A stretch of DNA of 64,000 bases from Acidiluteibacter sp963716125 (GCA_963716125.1 OY970294.1:3162001-3226000), one strand, 5' to 3'. Shown: positions 1-9,126, counted from the stretch's first letter. A program made the numbers and translations. The notes: a model not told the origin generated them from the letters alone.

Positions 1-1
1 T

Positions 2-946
2 GTGAATAAAAAAACGGTTAATTCATTTCAGCAGCCTACTGGTGGTCTTGGATTTTTTGAATGTATAGATAATCAAAACGCTGCATTTTTACTTTTTGAC
101 AAGGCAAAAAAATGGCTCTTAGAAAACGGAATGGAAGCCATGGATGGGCCAATAAACTTTGGGGAAAAAGATAAATTTTGGGGTTTAATTACAGAAAATT
201 TTACTGCACCTCCCTATTACAATCAAAATTACAATCCATCTTATTATGTTCCTTTTTTTGAAAATTATGGGTTTCAAATTTATTATGAGCAATATATCTA
301 TTCAAGAAACACAACTGATCCTCTGGCTGATCTTTTGATTGAAAAAGCAGATCGTATTGCCAGAAATGATAGTTATACCTTTGAGACCATCAAAAAAAAC
401 AATCTACCAAAATATGCAGAAGACTTTAGAACCATTTACAATAGAGCATGGCTCAAACATGAAGGTTTTAAAGGAATGGAACAGAAACAAGCCATGACGA
501 TTATGAAAACAATAAAACCCATTATAGATGAAGATTTGATTCACTTTGCCTATTATGATGGAATACCTGTTGGATTTTTTATTGCATTACCTGAAATCAA
601 TCAAATATTTAAAAAAGTAGGCGATAACTTTAATTGGTGGGGAAAATTAAAATTTTTCATTTATCAGCAAATGGGTGTTTGCGATACTTTTTTTGGATTA
701 GCTTTTGGAATTGATCCAGCGCATCAAAGTAAAGGTTTGGAGGGTGCTTTATTTAATAGTATAAAAAAACAAGTTGCTATTAAAAATAGATATAAAGATG
801 TGGTGATAACTTGGATTGGAGACTTCAATCCGAAGATGATTCATGTAATTGAGAATTTAGGAGCAACAAAATTAAGAACACTTTGCACTTATCGCTACTT
901 ATTTGACAGAGAAAAGCCATTTGAACACACAAAAATAATAGGCTAA
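2..946 (+). CDS. GNAT-like N-acyltransferase, 5' truncated by window edge
   Basis: The readable 314 residues begin at a GTG at base 2, which is probably internal because the frame runs to the window edge. The protein looks like the large GNAT-related family of about 370-390 residues seen in Bacteroidota. The C-terminal half carries the GNAT-like pattern of a strand ending in YDGIPVGFFIALPE, then GLAFGIDPAHQSKGLEGALF, which resembles the acyl-CoA-binding loop, and a final helix with NPKMIHVIENLGA. Aromatic-rich segments (WGLITENF, APPYYNQNYNPSYY) fill the N-terminal part. The substrate cannot be told. The tRNA-Lys promoter begins about 60 bases downstream. The family call is moderately sure; the missing start is certain only in that no upstream sequence is available. 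Confidence 0.6.
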   Translation: MNKKTVNSFQQPTGGLGFFECIDNQNAAFLLFDKAKKWLLENGMEAMDGPINFGEKDKFWGLITENFTAPPYYNQNYNPSYYVPFFENYGFQIYYEQYIYSRNTTDPLADLLIEKADRIARNDSYTFETIKKNNLPKYAEDFRTIYNRAWLKHEGFKGMEQKQAMTIMKTIKPIIDEDLIHFAYYDGIPVGFFIALPEINQIFKKVGDNFNWWGKLKFFIYQQMGVCDTFFGLAFGIDPAHQSKGLEGALFNSIKKQVAIKNRYKDVVITWIGDFNPKMIHVIENLGATKLRTLCTYRYLFDREKPFEHTKIIG

Positions 947-1009
947 ATATTTGAAAGTATTGAAGATATAAAATAAATAAAAAAAAGACAAAAAATCCAC
1001 CCTTTCTGC

Positions 1010-1040
1010 TTTGTCAGTTAGAATAATCGTTTTATATTTG
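1010..1040 (+). promoter_or_regulatory. Bacteroidota-type promoter for tRNA-Lys
   Basis: TTTG at 1010-1013 is followed after 19 bases by TATATTTG at 1033-1040, matching the known Bacteroidota sigma-A pattern (TTTG, N19, TAnnTTTG). The tRNA starts 20 bases further on. Confidence 0.75.
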
Positions 1041-1059
1041 CAACCGCTTAACAAAGCAG

Positions 1060-1132
1060 GACTTGTTAGCTCAGCTGGTAGAGCACATCCCTTTTAAGGA
1101 TGGGGTCCTGGGTTCGAACCCCAGACAAGTCA
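1060..1132 (+). tRNA. tRNA-Lys (anticodon TTT)
   Basis: The 73-base cloverleaf has acceptor strands GACTTGT and ACAAGTC with discriminator A. The D-arm contains TAGCTCAGCTGGTAGAGCA. The anticodon stem is CATCC/GGATG around loop CTTTTAA, giving anticodon TTT, and the T-loop is GGTTCGAACC. CCA is not encoded. A promoter lies upstream and a strong hairpin terminator directly downstream, so it is probably its own transcription unit. Confidence 0.97.
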
Positions 1133-1136
1133 CTGA

Positions 1137-1165
1137 AATCCTCTCGAATACTCGAGGGGATTTTT
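1137..1165 (+). terminator. Rho-independent terminator after tRNA-Lys
   Basis: An 11-bp stem (AATCCTCTCGA with TCGAGGGGATT, one T-G pair) closes a 4-base loop and runs into five Ts. It separates tRNA-Lys from tRNA-Leu. Confidence 0.85.
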
Positions 1166-1172
1166 AGTTTAT

Positions 1173-1198
1173 AGTCAAAAAATCATCTACTTTTGACT
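1173..1198 (+). promoter_or_regulatory. Probable -7 box for tRNA-Leu inside an inverted repeat
   Basis: TACTTTTG at 1188-1195 fits TAnnTTTG, 21 bases before tRNA-Leu. It overlaps the right arm of a perfect 8-bp inverted repeat (AGTCAAAA 1173-1180, TTTTGACT 1191-1198). No clear TTTG -33 box is seen at the expected distance, so the promoter call is moderate. Confidence 0.45.
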
Positions 1199-1216
1199 TA
1201 TCAAAGAACAAAATTT

Positions 1217-1300
1217 GCCCGGGTGCTGAAACTGGTAGACAGGCATGGTTGAGGGCCATGTATCCGTATGGATGTGGGGGTTCAAATCCCCCTCCGGGCA
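1217..1300 (+). tRNA. tRNA-Leu (anticodon GAG)
   Basis: This is an 84-base class II tRNA with acceptor strands GCCCGGG and TCCGGGC (one G-T pair) and discriminator A. The anticodon stem is CATGG/CCATG around loop TTGAGGG, giving anticodon GAG. There is a short variable arm (TATCCGTATGGATG) and T-arm GGGGGTTCAAATCCCCC. CCA is not encoded. The adjacent broken accessory gene makes this tRNA 3' end a candidate integration point, but no repeat of it was found in the window. Confidence 0.96.
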
Positions 1301-1434
1301 CAACAATCATCTCAACTAACTTAAAAAAAATTAGTTACAACTTAAATAAAATTTTTGCCACAAGATTGCCACAAGAAAAAATTCCATATAAAAAGGCTGA
1401 ATTTGCAGATAGAGACTCCAAATCAAAGAATCCA

Positions 1435-2198
1435 ATGAAAAAATTGGCGACTATAACATTAATTTTAGGAATTCTTCTTACTGTATTATTTCCTTTTATT
1501 TTTACAGCTTTCAGTATTGGAATTGATTTTACAAATACTGGAGAAATTGGAGATACTATTGGTGGTATTACAGCTCCAATAATTGGATTAGTAGGTTCTA
1601 TTTTGGTTTACCTAGCATTGCAATCACAAATTGAAGCGAATGAAAACTTAAACAAACAATTTAAGTTACAAAAAACTCAAGATTTTAATAATCGTAAGTA
1701 TAGAAATTTAATTACTCAATTTGAAATTGTTAGAGAAGAATTAAAATTAATACAATTGAAATCTTCAAATGGAGCAGCTGCTATAACAAATATTTTACAT
1801 TTAAGTATTGAAAATCAAACAATCATACAAAGAAATTTATAATAGATAATGAGAATTTAATTCTAATATACAACTCACTTGAACAAGTTCATAATATATT
1901 AGAAAATTCATTGAGAAGTAAAATTGATTTTCATGATAAGATATTTATAAATAATCAGGTTATAAATATTTTTGAAATTTATTTTTCAGCTGCATTAAAT
2001 TATAATGAAGAAAGATCCCCTGAAAACTATCAAGATTGTCCCAGATGCAAAAAGAATCATTTAGGAATACCTGTACTAATTGATGAACTTCTGTATAAAA
2101 TACAAGATCTTAATACTATTTATCAAATTACATTGAATGATGATTCTTTAATTAATGAAATGATAGATAAACATAATATAAATTATACATACCTTTAA
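1435..2198 (+). pseudogene. Membrane protein with N-terminus like putative abortive-infection proteins, frameshifted
   Basis: The start is set at ATG 1435, since the earlier in-frame start lies inside tRNA-Leu. The first frame gives two likely membrane helices (residues about 4-28 and 43-65) around TGEIGDTIGGITAPIIGLV, then a charged segment (SQIEANENLNKQFKLQ) typical of the helix after the membrane part in putative phage abortive-infection proteins (PF16872-like). This frame stops at 1842. The frame one base back is open from about 1812 to 2198 and continues with similar amino-acid use (IIDNENLILIYNSLEQVHNIL, later a CPRCKK pair of cysteines). Total length is one base short of a whole number of codons, so one base is missing, probably in the T run near 1836-1838. 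The function is inferred from weak family resemblance only. Confidence 0.5.
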
Positions 2199-2253
2199 TT
2201 TTGTAATTAAGAAAATAAATTAACTTATTCAGTTATTCCCTAATTAATTTATT

Positions 2254-3657
2254 CTACTCCCATATTTTTCCAGGATTCATAATGTGATTGGGATCAAAAA
2301 CAGTTTTAATTCCTTTCATTATATTGATTTGAGTTTCATTAAACATGATATCCATATACTCCTTTTGAACCAAGCCAATACCATGCTCTCCAGATAATGT
2401 TCCACCCATTTTTTTTACCTCAACAAACAATTCTCTAATAGCCTTTGGAATCTCGTTTTTCCAATGTTCATCCGATAAATTGTCTTTTAAAATATTGATG
2501 TGCAAATTTCCATCACCCGCATGTCCGTAACAAACGGAACGAAAACCATAATTAGTTCCAATAGATTTTACAACTTTTAATAATTCAGGTAGTGCAGCTC
2601 TAGGAACTACAGTATCTTCTTCTTTATAAATAGATTGCTTTTTAACAGCCTCTCCTACTACTCTTCTCAATCGCCATAAATCATTTTTCTGACTTTCGGA
2701 TTCTGCTATTAAAACTTCACCACAATCATAATTTTCAACAATTTGATAAATTTTCTCTAATTCTTGCATTAAGATTTCTTGATGGCTACCATCCACCTCA
2801 ATTAATAAATGCATTTCTATATCGTCATCCAAACGCAATGAATAGTCATTGATGAAAGCTTGTGCCATAACAATTGCGTCTCTTTCCATCAATTCCATAG
2901 CTGAGGGCGTAATTCCAGCTTTAAAAATCTCACTAACTACTTTGGCAGCATCTGCTGTATTTTTAAAAGGAACCAACATCAAATTTGTCAATTGTGGATG
3001 AGGAATTAGTCGCAAAACAATCTTGGTAACAAAACCTAGAGTTCCTTCACTACCTACCACTAATTGAGTTAAATTATAGCCTGTCGCATTTTTTAAAACA
3101 TTAGCTCCTGTCCAAATAATTTCTCCACTTGCCAAAACCATTTCTAAATTGAGCACGTAATCTTTAACAACCCCATACTTCACCGCTTTAGGTCCGCCTG
3201 AATTTTCGGCGATATTACCTCCAATAAAACAACTGCCTTTACTCGCAGGATCAGGCGGATAAAATAAGCCTTTCTCTTTTACAGCATTTTGTAATTCTTC
3301 AGTAATTACACCAGGCTCTACAATTACTTGTAAATTATCTTCGTCAATCCTTAGAATTCTATTTAAATTTTCAGAAGATATTAAAACACCTCCAATTACA
3401 GCTAAGGCACCTCCACTTAATCCAGTCCCTGCACCTCTTGGGGTAACAGGAATTAAATTGTTATTGCAATATTTAATGATTTCACTCACTTCGTGGGTAG
3501 AATTTGGTTTCAAAACCAATTCTGGTGCAAAAGCTAAATCTTCTGTATAATCCTTGGTGTATTTTTCAAAATTATCCGACTGATCGTTTAACTGAAATTT
3601 CTTGCAAATTTGAGTTAACTGATCAATATCATTCTGAGTGAGTTTGTTGTACTTCAT
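2254..3657 (-). CDS. FAD-binding oxidoreductase, GlcD / D-lactate dehydrogenase family
   Basis: This 467-residue protein is a full-length member of the VAO-type flavoprotein family that oxidises 2-hydroxyacids such as glycolate or D-lactate. The FAD-binding (PCMH) domain shows PRGAGTGLSGGA at 73-84, then PPDPASKGSCFIGGN and NSGGPKAVKYGVVKDYV. The FAD-oxidase C-terminal domain ends with CYGHAGDGNLHINIL, SGEHGIGLVQKEYM and MNPGKIW, all family signatures. There is no fused Fe-S domain, as in GlcD, and no glcE or glcF neighbour, so the electron acceptor is open. It lies downstream of the large T9SS type B gene on the same strand (33 bases apart). The family is sure; the substrate is not. Confidence 0.85.
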   Translation of the reverse strand: MKYNKLTQNDIDQLTQICKKFQLNDQSDNFEKYTKDYTEDLAFAPELVLKPNSTHEVSEIIKYCNNNLIPVTPRGAGTGLSGGALAVIGGVLISSENLNRILRIDEDNLQVIVEPGVITEELQNAVKEKGLFYPPDPASKGSCFIGGNIAENSGGPKAVKYGVVKDYVLNLEMVLASGEIIWTGANVLKNATGYNLTQLVVGSEGTLGFVTKIVLRLIPHPQLTNLMLVPFKNTADAAKVVSEIFKAGITPSAMELMERDAIVMAQAFINDYSLRLDDDIEMHLLIEVDGSHQEILMQELEKIYQIVENYDCGEVLIAESESQKNDLWRLRRVVGEAVKKQSIYKEEDTVVPRAALPELLKVVKSIGTNYGFRSVCYGHAGDGNLHINILKDNLSDEHWKNEIPKAIRELFVEVKKMGGTLSGEHGIGLVQKEYMDIMFNETQINIMKGIKTVFDPNHIMNPGKIWE

Positions 3658-3690
3658 TTAAAATGTGATGAAATTGAACTCAAATTAATA

Positions 3691-6600
3691 TTACCTTGTC
3701 AAGAATACACTTCCTTTAACCTGAGTCTCTCCAATTGAAATTACATAGAAATAGGTTCCCGACGGTGCTTTTTCTCCACTCTGTGTTCTACCGTCCCATC
3801 CGCCTCTTTCAGCATTTGATTGATAAACAGTTTCTCCCCATCTATTAAAAATTTGGATTTCAGAACAACTAATAAATTCACCTTTAAATGAGATTTTAAA
3901 TAAATCATTTATTCCATCACCATTAGGAGTAAAGACATTTGTTTTTATTAAATCTAAATAATTTTCTAAAGCTGCTATGTCAATACTTTTAGTAGTGGTA
4001 TCAAAGCAATTATTATTCTCTGCAATCAATGTTACTAAATTAGTAATATCATAATTTAATTGCAATTGCGGTTCAAAGGCATTGATGGTATCATCTGATC
4101 CATTAACATTCCAAAAGTAGTCAAAGGCATTAACAGAAAGATTGGTTACTTCACTTCTTAAACCATCACAATTCGCAATAAAATCAATATCAAAATCTGC
4201 ATAAGGTACAGGATTTACAATTACTGTCATAGAATCTATGCCGCTACAGGTATCATTTAAAGTGTATAAAAAATAATTAGTCGTTGTATTTGGGGAAGCC
4301 ATCGGCATTTCTAAAGTAGGATCATCCAAACCTATTGATGGTTGCCACAAAAAGCTTGTTCCTGCAGGTGATTGATTGGATGTTCCGATTTGCACTTCAT
4401 CTCCCAAACAAATTAATTTATCATTTCCAGCTTCCGTTGGCACAGTGGATGAAACATCTACAAAAACAGAATCACGATTCATGCAACCATTAATATCTGT
4501 TCCAGTAACAAAATAGAAAGTAGAAATTAATGGAAATGCTTGAGGTCTTGCAATAGTTAAACTGCTTAAGGTAGTGCTAAAATCCCACTGATAAGTGCTG
4601 GCTCCACTCGCTTCTAATTGCAACGAAAAACCAGGGCATAAATAAGCAGAATCGCCTGCTTCTACTATTGGCAATTCATTAACCGTAATTAATACAGTAT
4701 CTTGAGCCGAACAACCATTTGAATCTGTTACAATTACAATATATTCGGTAGATGTAGCAGGTGAAACAGTAGGATTAGCTATAGTGATATCATTTATACC
4801 AGTTCCAGGCATCCACTCATAAATTGATCCAATTGGCCCTGTTGGCAATCCACCAATTACCACAGAATCGTTTAAACATATTTCTGTATCACCGCCTGCG
4901 TTTACTAATGGCAATGGATTAACTGTAACTAAAACAGAAGCAGAATCTACACAGCCTGCTGTATCTACAACTACAACTGTATAAGAAGTAGTTACAAGAG
5001 GATTAGCTGTTGGGTTTTCAATTGTTGGATCAGATAATCCTATTGCTGGTGACCATAAATAAGTAGAACCAGCAGGTCCAGTAGGATTACCACCAATTTT
5101 TACACCTACACCATTGCAAATAAATTGGTCAAGGCCTGCATCAACCAATGGCAGTGGTCTAACATTTACAAAAATAGAATCTACACTAGCACAACCAAAA
5201 GTATCTGTTACTGCAACGTAATAATTTAAAGAATTAAGCGGTGTACTTATTGGATTAACAATTATATCGCTATTTAAAAAAGTAGCAGGTGTCCAAAGAT
5301 AAGTGGCTCCTATTGGTCCTGTTGGATTCCCTCCTAATTGAACTCTATCTCCAAAACAAATAGTTGCAAAAGGTAAACCTGCATCAGCTATTGGATAAGG
5401 ATGTGTCTCAATTCTTACAGAATCTACTGCCGAGCAACCATTGGAATCAGTTACCGTTAAAATATAAGTTGTTGTAATATTTGTAGTTACTATAGGATTA
5501 GCAATTGTAGGATTATTTAATCCTATTGCAGGCGACCATGCATAAATTGCTCCAATGGGCCCTGAAGGTGAACCACCAATAGAAACAGGCTCATTATCAC
5601 AAACAGCAGTATCTCTTCCTGCTTCTACGAATGGAATTGGATTTACAGAAACCACCATCGTGTCTCTTACTAAACAGTTTTGAGATGAGACCACCGTTAA
5701 AATATATCTTGTATTACTTGAAGGTGAAGCAAATGGATTTGCAATATTAGGATTGGATAATCCTGTAGTTGGTGTCCAAATAAAAGTTGCACCAATTGGT
5801 CCTGAAGGATTTCCACCTATTTGTTGTGAATCTCCTAAGCATATCGCCAAATTTTGTCCTGCATCAGCTATGGGTAATGGATTGACTGTAACCAAAACAG
5901 TATCTGAAGAAATACATCCTTTTGCATCCGTTACTATTAAAGTGTAGGATGTGGTAACAATAGGATTAGCAATAGGATTAAATACAGTATCAAAATTCAA
6001 TCCTGTAGATGGAAACCATAGCACTTTATTTCCTAATGCGGTTGTGGGTGCACCACCGATAGTTACACCTTGTCCTGCACAAAAAGAAGTATCTAAACCC
6101 GCATCTGCCAAAGGCAAAGGATCTAAGATTACAACTTTTCTTACTGTGTCGGTACATCCAATAGCAGATTGAGCAACTAAAGTAACAGTATATGACCCTG
6201 CAGAAGCATAAGTATAAAATGGATTTTGGGCTATAGAAGTACCCAATCCATCACCAAAATCCCAAAACCAATTTACAATAGAATTTGTGGCAATTGTCGA
6301 TAAATCAGTAAAGTAAACAGTATCATAAGCGCATCCAGTGGTAAAAGAAAAATCAGCAACAGGATTATCCCCTACAAATATAAAATCATCTACATTTGAT
6401 CTTGATTGACAACTTCCTAATGGATTATTTTTTCTAATTTGATAAAATAAAGTGTCTGAACAGCTACTTAGCGGATCACAAAATGTGGTATCTCCAGCTG
6501 GTACCGTAGCCACTTGAACACCATTTCTGAATATTCTATAAGTGCTGCTTGCGGCTCCTCTTGGATTGTGTCTATTCCAGTTTAAACGAACACAAGAGTT

Positions 6601-8286
6601 TGCTGTATCCATTGCTGTAGTTACAAACATTGTGGAAATAGTATCTTTAGCGACATTAATTACTCTGCCTAAACATCCTGATCTACTTCTAACATAATAA
6701 TATCTCGGTGCTACATCAGCTCCAGCACCCACATGAGTATAAGTTAAAGTATTGTAATTTAAAATACTATCAATTAATGTGAATGGTCCATTTGGGTTTT
6801 GACCACTATAAATCAACCAAGCATCAAATGAATTGGTGGTATCTACCGGTTGGCTAAAATTGATATCTACATCACCATTTTGCTTCACACTCAAACAATA
6901 AATATCAGGCGACTCTACTAATTCATCAGCTAAAACTGTTATGGATATGGTTGTTACTCTTTGACCTGGCGCAGGACAAGAATTATCTGTAGCTCTAATT
7001 ACAAAATTGTAAGTATTGTTTAAGGAAACACATCCATCATTAAAAGAGATATGATCACAAGTAGTTTGCCAGCTAAAAGTGCTTTGATAAGCTAAAAACC
7101 CTTTACCTGGTAACGGATTAGATAAAGTAGCACAAGGTGGATTTAAACAACCAGTATTTGGATTGGTAAAATTAGCACCAAATTGAAGACCACTTGCAAA
7201 GACAAAAACAGAATCTGTGTTTGGATTAGAAGTAGAAGGGAAATCAGTTGCTTGCAAATTAAAAGTAACTAAATCTCCTGCTTTTACGGTATCTCTATAA
7301 ACATTATAAACCCCTGGGGATGATTGAAATGGAGCTCTAATAAATGGTGGATCATTGGCAGGACAAACCGCAGTGCTAAGCAATACTGTCTGTATATCTC
7401 TATAAACCTCAGCTATTTTTTGACCACATCGATAGGCTTCTACTCTAATTACCGAAACAAAAGCTCCTGATGTAAACGATTTATAGGTAATTTCTCCATT
7501 GGTAGTATTTAAAGAAGCAGGTATGTTGCGTGCATCTTGAGAAATACCAGGAAAAGGAGAACTAAAATTATAACCAGCAACAAAGTTTACCGCCGGAGGA
7601 TTTGAGCCTTCCACAAATAGACCACTAAAATCATCTAATGGACGAGCCCATGAATATACTAATGAATCTAACTCGTCATCCTGAGCATTATGATTGTAAG
7701 TAAATTCATCTCCTACGCAGAGAACAGAAGCAGGAATTTCAGAAAAATTAGGTGAGTTATCATAACAAGTTGAAGCATTTTGATTGTTAAACGCAAACAT
7801 TTTAGCTCTCAAAGTCATTCCTTGGCCACCGGGATTTAATATATTTGATAAGGCATTATTTCTGGTTGATCCATCATAAGTAAAAATCCAACCATTGGTT
7901 CCAGGCACACCACTTAATGCAATTGGAGTGGTATTTTCAAAAACATGCTCTTCAATAGCTCCAGCGATAGAAGGTAGACCGGGCCCAGTAATGCTACATG
8001 GATCAACAGCTCCACAGGTGGCACTAATATCATTTTTTAAACCTTTCCTAGGAATATTAAAATTAGTTGTATTTCCAGGATTTGGATAATTGCTCACTTG
8101 CAAGTTAATAGAATTGTTATTAAAATCAATTCCATTGCAATCTGAATAAATTTTTACAGTAAAAATATATTGATTAGTGGAAGAACATCTCCATGTTATT
8201 TCTCCTCCCATATAATGCGTGGCATACAAAGATGCAGATAAGCAAGTGAAAATGAAGCAAAAAACAATTTTGTAAAAGTGTTTCAT
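3691..8286 (-). CDS. Large secreted PKD/Ig-repeat protein with T9SS type B sorting domain
   Basis: This 1531-residue protein starts with a clear signal peptide (MKHFYKIVFCFIFTCLSASLYA) followed by THYMGGEITWRC, a common mature start in Bacteroidota surface proteins. A cysteine-containing region fills about residues 23-450, and a fibronectin-like part follows. A PKD domain lies near 645-720 (VNWFWDFGDGLG, YTYASAGSYTVTL). Eight Ig-like repeats of about 80 residues then run from about 722 to 1358, followed by a second PKD-like stretch. The C-terminus (VFTPNGDGINDLF, IFNRWGETVYQS, GWDGR, PSGTYFYVI) is the gliding-motility-associated type B sorting domain (CHU_C, TIGR04131), so export by T9SS to the cell surface or medium is expected. 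The role is probably adhesive or structural; no catalytic motif was recognised. Confidence 0.88.
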   Translation of the reverse strand: MKHFYKIVFCFIFTCLSASLYATHYMGGEITWRCSSTNQYIFTVKIYSDCNGIDFNNNSINLQVSNYPNPGNTTNFNIPRKGLKNDISATCGAVDPCSITGPGLPSIAGAIEEHVFENTTPIALSGVPGTNGWIFTYDGSTRNNALSNILNPGGQGMTLRAKMFAFNNQNASTCYDNSPNFSEIPASVLCVGDEFTYNHNAQDDELDSLVYSWARPLDDFSGLFVEGSNPPAVNFVAGYNFSSPFPGISQDARNIPASLNTTNGEITYKSFTSGAFVSVIRVEAYRCGQKIAEVYRDIQTVLLSTAVCPANDPPFIRAPFQSSPGVYNVYRDTVKAGDLVTFNLQATDFPSTSNPNTDSVFVFASGLQFGANFTNPNTGCLNPPCATLSNPLPGKGFLAYQSTFSWQTTCDHISFNDGCVSLNNTYNFVIRATDNSCPAPGQRVTTISITVLADELVESPDIYCLSVKQNGDVDINFSQPVDTTNSFDAWLIYSGQNPNGPFTLIDSILNYNTLTYTHVGAGADVAPRYYYVRSRSGCLGRVINVAKDTISTMFVTTAMDTANSCVRLNWNRHNPRGAASSTYRIFRNGVQVATVPAGDTTFCDPLSSCSDTLFYQIRKNNPLGSCQSRSNVDDFIFVGDNPVADFSFTTGCAYDTVYFTDLSTIATNSIVNWFWDFGDGLGTSIAQNPFYTYASAGSYTVTLVAQSAIGCTDTVRKVVILDPLPLADAGLDTSFCAGQGVTIGGAPTTALGNKVLWFPSTGLNFDTVFNPIANPIVTTSYTLIVTDAKGCISSDTVLVTVNPLPIADAGQNLAICLGDSQQIGGNPSGPIGATFIWTPTTGLSNPNIANPFASPSSNTRYILTVVSSQNCLVRDTMVVSVNPIPFVEAGRDTAVCDNEPVSIGGSPSGPIGAIYAWSPAIGLNNPTIANPIVTTNITTTYILTVTDSNGCSAVDSVRIETHPYPIADAGLPFATICFGDRVQLGGNPTGPIGATYLWTPATFLNSDIIVNPISTPLNSLNYYVAVTDTFGCASVDSIFVNVRPLPLVDAGLDQFICNGVGVKIGGNPTGPAGSTYLWSPAIGLSDPTIENPTANPLVTTSYTVVVVDTAGCVDSASVLVTVNPLPLVNAGGDTEICLNDSVVIGGLPTGPIGSIYEWMPGTGINDITIANPTVSPATSTEYIVIVTDSNGCSAQDTVLITVNELPIVEAGDSAYLCPGFSLQLEASGASTYQWDFSTTLSSLTIARPQAFPLISTFYFVTGTDINGCMNRDSVFVDVSSTVPTEAGNDKLICLGDEVQIGTSNQSPAGTSFLWQPSIGLDDPTLEMPMASPNTTTNYFLYTLNDTCSGIDSMTVIVNPVPYADFDIDFIANCDGLRSEVTNLSVNAFDYFWNVNGSDDTINAFEPQLQLNYDITNLVTLIAENNNCFDTTTKSIDIAALENYLDLIKTNVFTPNGDGINDLFKISFKGEFISCSEIQIFNRWGETVYQSNAERGGWDGRTQSGEKAPSGTYFYVISIGETQVKGSVFLTR
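4214..6120 (-). repeat. Eight tandem ~80-codon Ig-like repeats inside the T9SS type B gene
   Basis: Each unit follows the pattern PLPxADAGxDxxIC, IGGxPTGPxG, YxWxPxxGL, ANPxxxPxxTTxY, VTDxxGC, DxVxVxVN. The first six are closest to each other. The seventh lacks the IGG-GPIG segment and the eighth is divergent. Boundaries are approximate. The repeat is in the protein; the DNA copies have diverged, which speaks against very recent expansion. Confidence 0.85.
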
Positions 8287-8388
8287 TCAAAGATTAATTG
8301 TGGATGTAAAAATATCGCTCTAAAGTACAAATATAATATAGTCTATGGACGAAAAAAATATGTATTTGTTGCTTTCTTCTACAATTGA

Positions 8389-8417
8389 TTGTTGATACAG
8401 ACAATTATGTATATTTG
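8389..8417 (+). promoter_or_regulatory. Bacteroidota-type promoter for the DUF5606 gene
   Basis: TTG at 8389-8391, then 18 bases, then TATATTTG at 8410-8417, ending 17 bases before the ATG at 8435. The divergent T9SS gene starts at 8286 on the other strand. Confidence 0.65.
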
Positions 8418-8434
8418 CAGCAAACGATAAAAGA

Positions 8435-9112
8435 ATGAATATTAAAGGAATTATATCTATTTCAGGTAAACCAGGTTTACACAAAGTGGTTTCACAGACC
8501 AAAAATGGCTTAATAGCTGAATCTCTAATTGATAATAAACGCTTTCCAGTTTATTCAACACAGCAAATTTCAGCCTTAGAAGACATCAGTATTTACACCA
8601 ATGATGAGGATATTTTATTGTCTGAAGTTTTTGAATCTTTGAAAAAAATTGAAAATGGTAAAGCTACCATTAGTCATAAAGCATCAGCTACTGAATTGTC
8701 AGCCAAGTTAGAAGAAGCACTTCCTAACTATGATAAGGAAAGAGTATATGCTTCAGATATCAAAAAATTGATACAATGGTATAATGTTTTAGTAGAAACA
8801 GGACTTTTGGATGCAGCAGCTGAAGATGAAGAAGCTAAGGAAGACACGAAAGCTTCAAAGGACAAGAAAGCTAAAGCTTCGAAAGATAAAAAAGCTACGG
8901 ATGACAAGCCTTCCTCTGCTAAAGCTACGGAAGACAAGAAAGATGTAGCTGATAAAAAGGGTAAGAAAAAAGAACCTGCAAAGGCAATTACCACCGCAGG
9001 TAAAGAGAAAAAAGTAGCTAAAGCTGTGAAAGAGGAATCAAAAAAGGCCGCTCCTAAAAAAACTGCTGCTAAAACTAAGACTCAACCCAAAAAATCTACA
9101 GGTAGCAAATAG
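8435..9112 (+). CDS. DUF5606 family protein with Lys/Ala-rich tail
   Basis: The first about 130 residues match the DUF5606 domain found across Bacteroidota (MNIKGIISISGKPGLHKVVSQ, GLIAESLIDNKRFPVY, NYDKERVYASDIKKLIQWYNVL). The family's function is unknown to me. From about residue 131 the protein turns into a low-complexity tail of K, A, E, D, S and T with recurring KASKDKK and KATEDKK units and ends in a histone-like KKTAAKTKTQPKKS stretch. The tail DNA contains near-repeats of GCTACGGAAGACAAG. A basic tail suggests nucleic-acid or acidic-surface contact, by inference only. It has its own promoter and is followed by a weak hairpin and an M3 peptidase gene. Confidence 0.82.
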   Translation: MNIKGIISISGKPGLHKVVSQTKNGLIAESLIDNKRFPVYSTQQISALEDISIYTNDEDILLSEVFESLKKIENGKATISHKASATELSAKLEEALPNYDKERVYASDIKKLIQWYNVLVETGLLDAAAEDEEAKEDTKASKDKKAKASKDKKATDDKPSSAKATEDKKDVADKKGKKKEPAKAITTAGKEKKVAKAVKEESKKAAPKKTAAKTKTQPKKSTGSK

Positions 9113-9126
9113 TCAAGAATGATTCT

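Noticed and set aside
1249..1434. N-terminal extension of the gene at 1435
   Set aside because: It would begin inside tRNA-Leu and translate the tRNA; the ATG at 1435 gives a normal membrane-protein start.
1911..2198. Separate gene starting at a TTG codon
   Set aside because: The same frame is open back to about 1812, before the upstream stop, and the two parts join with one added base, so it is the second half of one broken gene.
4214..6120. Long repeated stretch that could suggest a CRISPR array or satellite
   Set aside because: The period is about 240 bases, the copies are diverged DNA, and all are in frame as Ig-like protein repeats.
5753..6172. Two open frames on the plus strand opposite the Ig-repeat gene
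   Set aside because: They are antisense shadows of a conserved gene, repeat with its period and have no start signals.
8728..8994. 88-codon antisense frame in the DUF5606 tail, rich in Ser, Phe and Leu
   Set aside because: It is the reverse reading of a Lys/Ala repeat and only looks hydrophobic for that reason.
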